Source: Desulfuromonas sp. (GTDB lineage Bacteria > Desulfobacterota > Desulfuromonadia > Desulfuromonadales > SZUA-401). Taken from it: a stretch of DNA of 28,797 nt. Positions within the stretch are counted from its first letter, which is position 1. Each line of letters begins with the position of its first letter. Positions 15,706 to 22,660 of the stretch are shown piece by piece. The position numbers and the translations under genes were made by a program. The DNA lies in NCBI GenBank assembly GCA_002869605.1, contig PKUI01000062.1, positions 1 to 28,797 on the forward strand. The letters run 5' to 3'. A model generated the notes under the pieces. That model made no database searches and had not been told where the DNA came from. It worked only from the letters and a program-made list of their open reading frames with translations.

Positions 15706-15987
15706 ATGAACGAACATGCACATATCGTCCCCTACAAAACCTTTATTCTGGTCTGGCTGGCATTGCTGGTCCTCACCGCAGCCACCGTGGCGGTGGCCCA
15801 GTTTAACCTCGGGGCGCTGAATGTCTGGGTCGCCCTCGGTATCGCGGCCATTAAGTCGGGGCTGGTCATCAGCTTCTTCATGCACATGAAGTACGAGCAG
15901 CGGATGTTCAAGCTGGGCCTGTTCGCAACGCTGGCGATTCTGGCGATTTTTATCGGCTTCACGTTTTTCGACGTGCTTTACCGTTAA
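15706..15987 (+). CDS. coxD: cytochrome c oxidase subunit IV
   Basis: A 93-residue protein with three hydrophobic helices and the F-F-M-H-M-K-Y-E segment typical of prokaryotic subunit IV (CyoD/CtaF-like). It begins M-N-E-H-A-H-I. GAGGTG sits 5-8 nt before the ATG at 15706. It lies 14 nt after coxC and 15 nt before coxB. It probably has a structural role in oxidase assembly. Confidence 0.9.
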   Translation: MNEHAHIVPYKTFILVWLALLVLTAATVAVAQFNLGALNVWVALGIAAIKSGLVISFFMHMKYEQRMFKLGLFATLAILAIFIGFTFFDVLYR

Positions 15988-16002
15988 CCTCAAGGAGTTG
16001 AC

Positions 16003-17205
16003 GTGAACCCTGCCCTATTGACCACGACCGAGGCGGTCGACACTGCGTTCTACGTGATCTTCGCCATCAGCGCGCTGATGCTGCTCGGCATCACGGTGGC
16101 CATGGTCTGGTTCTCGTGGCGCTACAACCGCAAGCGCCAGCCGACCCCGCTCAGCCAGAAAGACCACAACCTGTGGCTGGAGATTATCTGGACCATCATC
16201 CCGACGCTGCTGGTGATGTTGATGTTCTGGTACGGCTGGGAGGGGTATCTCTCGCTGCGCCGCATCCCCGACAACGCCATGCCGGTTCAGGCCCAGGCGC
16301 GCATGTGGTCATGGCTGTTCAGCTACGAAAACGGGGCGACCGCCGACAAGCTCTACGTCCCGGTCGACAGGCCGGTCAAGGTGGAACTCTCTTCGGTCGA
16401 CGTGCTGCACAGCTTCTACGTACCGGCGTTCAGAGTCAAAAGGGACATGGTCCCGGGGATGCACACCTACGTCTGGTTCGTCGCCGATAAGCCGGGCAGT
16501 TACGATCTTTTCTGCGCCGAGTACTGCGGTGTCGGGCACTCGGCGATGATCACCACCGTCGAGGCGCTGCCGCAGGAGGAGTTCGACGCCTGGCTGTCCA
16601 AGGCGCAGCCACAGGCAGCGCCGCAAGGGGATGAACTGCTGGCCAGCCTCGGCTGCCTCGGCTGCCACAGCCGAGACGGCAGCACGCTGGTCGGGCCGAG
16701 CTTCCTGGGGATCGCCGGACGCAAGGTCACGGTTGATCGGGATGGTCAGCAGGTGGAACTGGTCAGCGACGCCGATTACCTGCGACGTGCGATCCTAGAG
16801 CCGGCAGCCGAGATCGTCAGCGGCTACCCGCCGGTCATGCCCGCTTATACCGAACAACTCGACACGGCACAGCTTGATGCGCTGCTCGCCACGCTCCTCG
16901 GCACCGCCACCGTCGCCAAACCGGACGGCGCCAGGCTGGCCAGTGACAACGGCTGCCTCGGCTGCCACTCGCTCGACGGCAGCCGCCTGGTCGGACCAAG
17001 CTTCCAGGGCATCGGCGGGCGTCAGACCATGATCGAGGATGCTGCCGGCTCCCGCAGCGTGACCGCCGACCGCGCCTACCTGCTCAAGTCGATCCGCGAA
17101 CCGGGCACCGAGGTCGTCGAAGGCTATCCACCGGCGATGCCCCCATACCCGCAGTTCAGCGATGCCGAGCTCGAGGCGCTGGTCGACTACCTTGAGGGGC
17201 TATAA
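16003..17205 (+). CDS. coxB: cytochrome c oxidase subunit II with two fused cytochrome c domains
   Basis: A 400-residue subunit II starting with GTG (GGAG 8 nt upstream). Two helices (about 12-36 and 58-76) anchor a periplasmic cupredoxin domain with complete CuA ligands: H136, C171, C175, H179 and M182 (C-A-E-Y-C-G-V-G-H-S-A-M). Two cytochrome c modules follow, with haem sites C218-L-G-C-H222 and C318-L-G-C-H322 and likely axial methionines M279 and M379. The modules are exactly 100 residues apart and closely similar in DNA, including a shared L-V-G-P-S-F, so they arose by tandem duplication. caa3-type subunits normally carry one such domain. There is no cleavable signal typical of some CoxB proteins. 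Confidence 0.96.
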   Translation: MNPALLTTTEAVDTAFYVIFAISALMLLGITVAMVWFSWRYNRKRQPTPLSQKDHNLWLEIIWTIIPTLLVMLMFWYGWEGYLSLRRIPDNAMPVQAQARMWSWLFSYENGATADKLYVPVDRPVKVELSSVDVLHSFYVPAFRVKRDMVPGMHTYVWFVADKPGSYDLFCAEYCGVGHSAMITTVEALPQEEFDAWLSKAQPQAAPQGDELLASLGCLGCHSRDGSTLVGPSFLGIAGRKVTVDRDGQQVELVSDADYLRRAILEPAAEIVSGYPPVMPAYTEQLDTAQLDALLATLLGTATVAKPDGARLASDNGCLGCHSLDGSRLVGPSFQGIGGRQTMIEDAAGSRSVTADRAYLLKSIREPGTEVVEGYPPAMPPYPQFSDAELEALVDYLEGL

Positions 17206-18090
17206 ATGAAACGGGGCAGCCTGCTGGAGATATCCCGAAGCGACCAACTGCAGCTGATGCGGCCACGCCTTTCGCTGATGGTCGGACTCGCTGCTCTGAG
17301 CGGCTACCTAGCCGCGCCGACACCCCACTCGCCATACGCAGCCCTGCAGCTGACAGGTGGCGCGTTTCTGCTTACCGCGGCCGCCTCCGTTTTCAATCAG
17401 GTGCAGGAGCGGTCGCGAGATCGCTGGCTACCGCGTACCTGTGACCGGCCGCTACCGAGTGGCCGCTGCCAACCCCGCCCGGCGCTGCAACTGGCGACAC
17501 TGCTCGCGCTGCTCGGAGTTCTTTTGCTCGCCCCCCTGTCAGCGGCGGCTGCAGGCGTTGGTCTTTTCGCCCTCGCCTGGTACAACCTGCTCTATACGCC
17601 GCTCAAGCCACGCACATCCTACGTACTGCTGCTCGGTGCTCTCGGTGGAGCTCTGCCCCCGTTGCTCGGCTGGCTGGTCAGCGACGCGTCCCCCCTTGCC
17701 CCCAAGGCCGTCCACCTCTACCTGCTGCTGATCCTGTGGCAGATCCCGCATTTTCTGTGTCTCTCCCTGCGCGATGACCTGCGCGGCCAGCAGCTCGGCC
17801 TCAAAACCGTTCCGCCCTCCTGGAGTCAACCACAGGTGATGCGCATGGTACGGCTCTGGGCGATCGGCCTCGGGGCACTGCTGCTAACGGCTTTGCCCCT
17901 GCCCCTCCTCGACTCTTTCAGTGGTTCCCTGGGCATGGGCTTACTCGGCATCTGCTGCATCGGCTCGGCACTCCGCAGGGGGAGCGGACAGACGCCCAGG
18001 CATTGGGCCTCCACCACCGGCAAGATACTGCATGCGGTGCTGGCCGCTGCACTGCTCACCATCTCCATCGATCCGCTGATTATCTTCTGA
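17206..18090 (+). CDS. ctaB: protohaem IX farnesyltransferase (haem O synthase)
   Basis: A 294-residue UbiA-superfamily prenyltransferase with about nine helices. It adds a farnesyl group to haem b, giving haem O for the oxidase encoded upstream. The first active-site loop reads N-Q-V-Q-E-R-S-R-D with R-T-C-D-R-P-L-P-S-G, the CtaB form of the N-x3-D-x-x-x-D region. The second includes W-Q-I-P-H-F-L-C-L-S-L-R-D-D, with L-G-L-K-T-V-P. It begins on the base after the coxB stop. The acidic metal ligands are sparser than in typical CtaB (E-R-S-R-D rather than D-R-D-x-D), so activity is likely but not certain. No ctaA (haem A synthase) is in the window. Confidence 0.88.
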   Translation: MKRGSLLEISRSDQLQLMRPRLSLMVGLAALSGYLAAPTPHSPYAALQLTGGAFLLTAAASVFNQVQERSRDRWLPRTCDRPLPSGRCQPRPALQLATLLALLGVLLLAPLSAAAAGVGLFALAWYNLLYTPLKPRTSYVLLLGALGGALPPLLGWLVSDASPLAPKAVHLYLLLILWQIPHFLCLSLRDDLRGQQLGLKTVPPSWSQPQVMRMVRLWAIGLGALLLTALPLPLLDSFSGSLGMGLLGICCIGSALRRGSGQTPRHWASTTGKILHAVLAAALLTISIDPLIIF

Positions 18091-18530
18091 CACCGTTCAA
18101 CACCGCCCCGCGAAGCCTATCTCCTCTGTTCGGATAAAGCGTTCTCCTGCTCGATGCATCGGGCCACCGACACCCTCTTGCGCGAAGTTTGCGCACCTCC
18201 TTACAGCCCGGTCCTGACAATGAAGTCTTAAGCGCCTGGCAACTTCGCCAATTCACGCAGTCGCTTTTCAACACTCAACACCTCTGATTTCGGCCTTTTT
18301 GACCGAATAGATCACGTCACACCCCCCCCAAGAATTAACGCTAATTAAGATATATACGCATATATTTTCACAAGGTTAGAGGCCACAAAGCAAAACGGCA
18401 AGCCTAACACCGCTAAATAACGCTGCTTCTTCAGTAAAACATATATTCAAAAACGGGTTTATATTCTAATAATAATACTTCATTAATAATATCTTATAAT
18501 TATGCCATTTTCGAAACCTTCCCGGACCGC

Positions 18531-18549
18531 TTGGCACACCACCTGCTTT
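18531..18549 (+). promoter_or_regulatory. sigma-54 (RpoN) promoter of the first secreted-protein gene
   Basis: TTGGCACACCACCTGCTTT carries the -24 GG (18533-18534) and the -12 GC (18545-18546) with the required 10-nt spacing. Transcription would start near 18558. The AT-rich DNA upstream fits activation by a distant enhancer-binding protein. Confidence 0.8.
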
Positions 18550-18569
18550 AATTGGCAATCGCTAACCGT

Positions 18570-18653
18570 GTGTATATTCTTTTATACACTTGTCCCCTTT
18601 TGCCCAATGGCCATACGCCAATACCGAGAACAGGTCGGCCTCACCCGTTCTCG
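18570..18653 (+). repeat. two inverted repeats in the leader
   Basis: GTGTATA (18570-18576) pairs perfectly with TATACAC (18583-18589) around a 6-nt loop, about 12 nt after the predicted start. CGAGAAC (18625-18631) pairs perfectly with GTTCTCG (18647-18653), with an inner GGT/ACC. They could act as mRNA 5' stabilisers, a riboregulator or protein operators. Confidence 0.6.
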
Positions 18654-18686
18654 AGCAGAAGGTAGTCGAAAGAGGCTCCTAGTCAC

Positions 18687-18702
18687 TTCATTTAAAAATG
18701 AA
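18687..18702 (+). repeat. palindrome next to the ribosome binding site (copy 1)
   Basis: TTCATTT (18687-18693) and AAATGAA (18696-18702) form a perfect 7-bp inverted repeat ending 2 nt before AGGAG (18705-18709). A closely related palindrome occupies the same place in the second leader (20450-20462). Confidence 0.65.
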
Positions 18703-18716
18703 AAAGGAGAAGGATC

Positions 18717-19860
18717 ATGAAGAAGCTTGTTGTTTCACTTTTGACCCTGGCAATGACTGCCGGAATGGTTCATGCCGGCACCATCACCGGCTGGGACATG
18801 ACCAATGTCACCGTCGCTCCCGGGCCGTACGTTCCGTACGTGACCTACCCCAGTACCCTGTTCACCGATGACACCAAGACCGCAACCAACGGCGTTATCA
18901 CCTGGAAAGAGTCGGACGTTCAGGCCCCCGGCCTGCAGGTTGTCAACGGCGATGACGTTGACGGCTCGAACTGCCTGATGACCACCGGCTACAACCCCGA
19001 AGACCTCTCTCCCAAGCAATGCACTGACGATCTCAAGTCATCGAAGCGCTGGAAGATCAAGGCCTACCAGAACGGCATCATCGACGTAACCTTCACAGTT
19101 GCCGATGGTCCGAAGACCTCCTACCGCTCCTACCAGAAAATTACCGATGGTACCGACGTTCCTTGGAGCGGCTTTTCGCGCTGAGCTCGGATTCATGGTC
19201 AACGGCACCTTCGTTCCCTCGGTCGCAGGTGACGGACTCGGTCTCTCCAACGACAAGGGAACCTACCTGGTCAGCACTTCTTCGGCCGTACAAAAAGACC
19301 TGGTTCTTTCGGCCAACTTCGCCCAGGGTCTCGCCGGTCCGGCCGACAAATACCATCCGGAGCCGGGTTACTTTGACCCGTACACCCGCTTTGACTTCGA
19401 GTATTTCGCCAGCGAAGACGAGATGCACACCGGCACCCAGTCGAGCAATTACCTCGACCTGTTCGGCCCCTGGAACAACAGCACTGGCGTTCCCTACGGC
19501 TACTTCTACGACGACGACAACGACCCCAACACCGACAACATCCTGATGGCCAACTGCGTGGGTGACTACGTCGTGCTCGACGAAGAGACCGAAGCGATCG
19601 AATGCCTCGGCACCTGGGTTACCTTCCGCAGCCAGGAAGGTCTCGACGCTGATGCCCACTGGTACCTCTCGGACGGCATCGCCAAGCCGATCTCCAGCGA
19701 GCTGCTCGCCGAGTGGGCCGCTTCCCCGGTTTACAACACCGGCGCCATTGACGACCTCGGTAACCTCGGCCTGAGCTACTGGATCACCGTGGATGACAAC
19801 ACCGCCTGGCCGACCCCGAACCAGTTTGTGATCCGCTACTACCCGCAACCGGCACAATAA
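18717..19860 (+). pseudogene. secreted choice-of-anchor F-like protein, interrupted by a 1-nt frameshift
   Basis: Two adjoining frames make one protein of about 380 residues. The first (18717-19184) has a signal peptide ending V-H-A and the blocks W-D-M-T-N-V-T, T-W-K-E-S-D-V-Q-A-P-G-L and S-S-K-R-W-K, then stops at TGA (19182-19184). The second (to 19860) continues with [28 protein letters not shown] and I-D-D-L. Removing one T from the TTTT at 19173-19176 joins them in frame and matches the intact paralogue at 20482. I place it in the 'choice-of-anchor F' group from memory; no PEP-CTERM-like sorting tail is visible. The function is unknown. It may be a true mutation, a sequencing error or, less likely, +1 frameshifting. 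It has its own sigma-54 promoter and terminator. Confidence 0.8.
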
Positions 19861-19919
19861 ATAAACTGACAGACAGAAATCGCTGCCCGACATCTCTGTT
19901 AGGCAACGTCAGCACCATG

Positions 19920-19948
19920 AACCGCGGAGCCCTGGCTCCGCGGTTTTT
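19920..19948 (+). terminator. strong rho-independent terminator after the first secreted-protein gene
   Basis: A 10-bp perfect stem (19921-19930 with 19935-19944, ACCGCGGAGC/GCTCCGCGGT), tetraloop CCTG, followed by a T run. It separates the two paralogous units, so each is transcribed on its own. Confidence 0.9.
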
Positions 19949-20294
19949 CTGTTCAGTGCCTTGTACCCCTCGCCGAGTCTGGCGTGTCGTCGTCACCAGC
20001 CAACGCACGCCATTTCACTGCGTCGCAAAAGCAACACCCGTCCCTGCAATTTCAGACAGTTATGTATTCAAATATTTCCATAGTTAAACAGTCGTAAATA
20101 TAACTTTTCTTAATTATATTAATTTATTAGCGTATACTTACGTCAAATCGCCAATCCCTACAGTCACACTCCCAACCGAGAAGACACAAATCATATCTTT
20201 TACATTGGCATATCTTAATCATACAGATATCTCCCTAAACAACTTATTGAACTTATAGAGATTTACTTATTCGCCTATTTATATACAGAAACGC

Positions 20295-20314
20295 TTGGCA
20301 CGCTCTCTGCTTTT
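20295..20314 (+). promoter_or_regulatory. sigma-54 (RpoN) promoter of the second secreted-protein unit
   Basis: TTGGCACGCTCTCTGC (20295-20310), then TTTT, has GG at 20297-20298 and GC at 20309-20310, 10 nt apart. TTGGCACG is an exact -24 consensus. The start is expected near 20322, 160 nt before the ATG. Confidence 0.87.
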
Positions 20315-20449
20315 ACCGCTGTATCAGTGATTAATATTTTTCTAATTATTTGTTTCGCACAAACCCGTGAGAGGAGGGCAATCGCCGTAGGGGGATGGGG
20401 GATTCCGGTGCGGCCCGGAGAACGTTACAGATTTACCTAATTGAACAAA

Positions 20450-20462
20450 TCATTTTAAATGA
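20450..20462 (+). repeat. palindrome next to the ribosome binding site (copy 2)
   Basis: TCATTT (20450-20455), a central T, and AAATGA (20457-20462) form a perfect palindrome. It ends 5 nt before AGGAG (20468-20472) of the second secreted-protein gene. The first paralogue has TTCATTT-AA-AAATGAA in the equivalent place. Confidence 0.65.
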
Positions 20463-20481
20463 GGAAGAGGAGAAATTAACC

Positions 20482-21885
20482 ATGCGTAAAATTAGTATGA
20501 CTGTTCTTGGCCTGGTCCTGGCGGCCGGCATCGCACACGCAGACACCGTAACTAACTGGGACATGGGTAACGTTACGCCTGTCGCTCCCACCAACACCGA
20601 CCCCACATTCGTTTTTGACGAGTTCAACTATGTCACTCCGGGCTCGCTGGTAGCTCCCAACTCCGGCGCTGTCGCTACCGACGGCTTCATGCCGAGTGGT
20701 TGGTCAAAGTACGCGGTTGGCAAAAACCTGCTGCCCAACGGCGCCATGACCTGGAAAGAGCGCGATACCCAGGGCCCCGGCCTCAGCGTCGTCACCGGCG
20801 ACGACATTACCGGCGACAACTGCATCATGTCGGCTGGCTGGAATCCCGACTCGACCCCTGAAGCTACTGCTGATAGCGACTGGTGGGGCGTCGATGTCAA
20901 GCAGTGTTCTGACCCCTGGCAGTCAAGCAAGCGCTTCAAGGCGGTTGGTTACACTCTCGACGGCCCGGTCGATTTGACCTTCGACGTTAATGCCAGCGGC
21001 GGCACCGACGTCTACCGCATCCTGCAGAAGTACGGCAACCACACCGGCTCCCGCGTCACCGGCTACACCCAGCAACTCGGCTTCCTCGATGCCAACGGCA
21101 ACTTCACCGAAGCAGCCCCCGGCAGCGGCCTCGCCTTCTGCCTGAAAAACGGTAGCATCTACGACAACGCCAACCCGACTCCGAGCACCATGGCCAACCA
21201 GGGCGAGCTCGACTCGCTGATGGCTCACGGTCTGTTCGGCGCTCCCGATAAGCACCATCTGACTCCCGGCTACTTCAACCCGTACGTGCGTGCCAACTTC
21301 GGTCTCTCTGCCGGCGAAACTCACATCAACACCACCAGCCTGGCCCAGGTACACCGCGACCTGTTCGGCGAGTGGCTGCCTGGCGACCAGATGAAGGGTG
21401 GTTACTTCTTCGATGCCGACGCCAACCCCTACACCGATAACGTGCTGATGGCCAACTGTAACGGCAACTTTGACGAAGAAGCCGCTATCGCTGGTGCAGC
21501 CAACGCCGGTTGTGACGGCGTATGGGAAACCCGCCGCGAGAACGTGGTTCCGGTCCTCAACACCGACGGCACCTACACCATCCCGTCCGTTATCGGTACC
21601 GACATCCGTGAGCCGATCCCGGTAGACGCCGCCGACATCGCTGCCTGGGCAAGCAATCCACTGTGGATCCCCGGCGACATCGACGACTTGGCCAACGTCA
21701 ACATCAACGAGTACATCAGCCTGAGCAACGCGGCTAACTGGCCGACCGCCGATGGTAACGGCAACGCCAGCTTCACCCTGCGTATTACGCCGACCTACGA
21801 TGCTGCTGCTGCAGCAATCGAGCCCGGCACCTCGTCGCCCGAAGAGTTCGTGGTCACCGTTACGGCCCCGACTTCGGTCCTGTAA
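20482..21885 (+). CDS. secreted choice-of-anchor F-like protein, intact paralogue
   Basis: A 467-residue exported protein. I start it at 20482: AGGAG lies 9 nt upstream and a signal peptide ending I-A-H-A follows at once. It shares ordered blocks with the broken gene at 18717: W-D-M-G-N-V-T, T-W-K-E-R-D-T-Q-G-P-G-L, G-D-D-I-T-G-D-N-C, K-Q-C-S-D, S-S-K-R-F-K, Q-K-Y, L-G-F, P-G-Y-F-N-P-Y-V-R, D-L-F-G-E-W, T-D-N-V-L-M-A-N-C, R-E-P-I and N-W-P-T. It differs by a longer N-terminal insert and a longer Ala/Pro-rich C-terminus. Conserved cysteines sit in the N-C-I-M and K-Q-C blocks. There is no membrane anchor or sorting signal, so it is probably released or bound to the surface. The function is unknown. 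It is followed 48 nt later by the His/Asp-rich secreted protein. Confidence 0.88.
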   Translation: MRKISMTVLGLVLAAGIAHADTVTNWDMGNVTPVAPTNTDPTFVFDEFNYVTPGSLVAPNSGAVATDGFMPSGWSKYAVGKNLLPNGAMTWKERDTQGPGLSVVTGDDITGDNCIMSAGWNPDSTPEATADSDWWGVDVKQCSDPWQSSKRFKAVGYTLDGPVDLTFDVNASGGTDVYRILQKYGNHTGSRVTGYTQQLGFLDANGNFTEAAPGSGLAFCLKNGSIYDNANPTPSTMANQGELDSLMAHGLFGAPDKHHLTPGYFNPYVRANFGLSAGETHINTTSLAQVHRDLFGEWLPGDQMKGGYFFDADANPYTDNVLMANCNGNFDEEAAIAGAANAGCDGVWETRRENVVPVLNTDGTYTIPSVIGTDIREPIPVDAADIAAWASNPLWIPGDIDDLANVNINEYISLSNAANWPTADGNGNASFTLRITPTYDAAAAAIEPGTSSPEEFVVTVTAPTSVL

Positions 21886-21933
21886 ATCGCTCTGGCTGTT
21901 TATTTAACGCATAGATCTATTGGAGGAATACAA

Positions 21934-22368
21934 ATGAAAATCAAGCGTATCGTAATCCTGGCGATGCTGATCGCCTTTGCAAGCGTTGCCGTGGCTTCTG
22001 CGGGAACCCAGGTCTACAAGAACGAGGTTGCAACGGTCGCCGCTAAAATCGAAAACAACAGCGGGCGCTCGGTCCCTGCAGCCGTCAAGATGTCGGCCTA
22101 CGACGATGCCGGCAACCTGATCGGCCACCTCTGCCGCGAAGCTTACCTGAGCTCCTACCGCGACAACAACATCGAGTTCTCCTGGCAGGCTCCCGCCTAC
22201 GCCACGGGTGTTTACTGGTCGACCCAGGTTGAGAAGTACGGCTCTTGCGGCACCACCGACGAGACCGACTACCATGAGCATACCGATGACTACGAAGAGC
22301 ATGACGATGAGCACGACGACGATGATTACGCAGAAGAAGATCATTACGAGCATGACTATCACGACTAA
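21934..22368 (+). CDS. small secreted protein with a His/Asp/Glu-rich tail
   Basis: A 144-residue exported protein. A signal peptide (1-23, ending A-S-A) precedes a compact beta-rich domain (about 24-105) with two cysteines (C67 and C105). The last 36 residues (109-144) contain 7 His, 13 Asp, 8 Glu and 5 Tyr, so 28 of 36 are potential metal ligands. I do not recognise the domain. The tail resembles low-complexity metal- or calcium-binding tails. GGAGG lies 8 nt upstream of the ATG. With no promoter in the 48-nt gap, it is most likely co-transcribed with the secreted protein at 20482 from the sigma-54 promoter. A strong terminator follows. Confidence 0.85.
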   Translation: MKIKRIVILAMLIAFASVAVASAGTQVYKNEVATVAAKIENNSGRSVPAAVKMSAYDDAGNLIGHLCREAYLSSYRDNNIEFSWQAPAYATGVYWSTQVEKYGSCGTTDETDYHEHTDDYEEHDDEHDDDDYAEEDHYEHDYHD

Positions 22369-22394
22369 ACGCTAAGTTCATCAGCAATGACCAA

Positions 22395-22426
22395 GAAGCC
22401 CCCGGAATCTCCCGGGGGCTTCATTT
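22395..22426 (+). terminator. rho-independent terminator of the second secreted-protein operon
   Basis: An 11-bp perfect stem (22395-22405 with 22412-22422, GAAGCCCCCGG/CCGGGGGCTTC), with a short loop and a weak T run (ATTTAAT). Confidence 0.85.
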
Positions 22427-22593
22427 AATCGACAAAATTCGTCACGGATCTGGCCGCAACACAACTCTCATCGCCGCGGTTAACATAAATGGCCTGCCTC
22501 CACACACGCTCCTTCCACCTCACGTACCGTCTTCCCCGGCCCTTCGCAGTTAACAACCGACAGACCAAGCACCTTGATTAGAGTGGAATAATC

Positions 22594-22610
22594 TTGGCCC
22601 GATTCTTGCT
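22594..22610 (+). promoter_or_regulatory. sigma-54 (RpoN) promoter of the receiver-PilZ gene
   Basis: TTGGCCCGATTCTTGCT has GG at 22596-22597 and GC at 22608-22609, 10 nt apart, and an ideal -12 TTGCT. The start is expected near 22621, 40 nt before the ATG. Two GTTAAC sites (22479-22484 and 22549-22554) lie upstream as possible activator contacts. Confidence 0.78.
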
Positions 22611-22660
22611 CGCTATATTCATATCTATTGATATGGCATTTTATTGTCTCGGAGGTCGGC

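Larger units (their letters stand above)
18091..18716. other. 626-nt regulatory region upstream of the first secreted-protein gene
   Basis: There is no credible gene: a 72-codon ORF (18502-18720) spans the promoter and the ribosome binding site and is rejected. 18091-18300 follows ctaB and shows only weak hairpins. 18310-18520 is strongly AT-rich, as expected for an upstream region bent by IHF. A sigma-54 promoter lies at 18531-18549, followed by a leader of about 159 nt with three inverted repeats. Confidence 0.7.
19949..20481. other. AT-rich upstream region and leader of the second secreted-protein unit
   Basis: There is no coding ORF with a credible start; the in-frame ATG at 20395 precedes the signal peptide and is rejected. 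20050-20290 is very AT-rich. A sigma-54 promoter at 20295-20310 is followed by a leader of about 160 nt. That leader is G-rich in the middle, with several GGA motifs (20370-20422). Confidence 0.7.

Noticed and set aside
16651..17205. 300-bp direct repeat considered as a mobile element
   Set aside because: It is an in-frame domain duplication within coxB with no inverted ends or transposase.
18502..18720. 72-codon ORF before the first secreted-protein gene
   Set aside because: It contains the sigma-54 promoter and the next gene's ribosome binding site, has no Shine-Dalgarno of its own and no conserved features.
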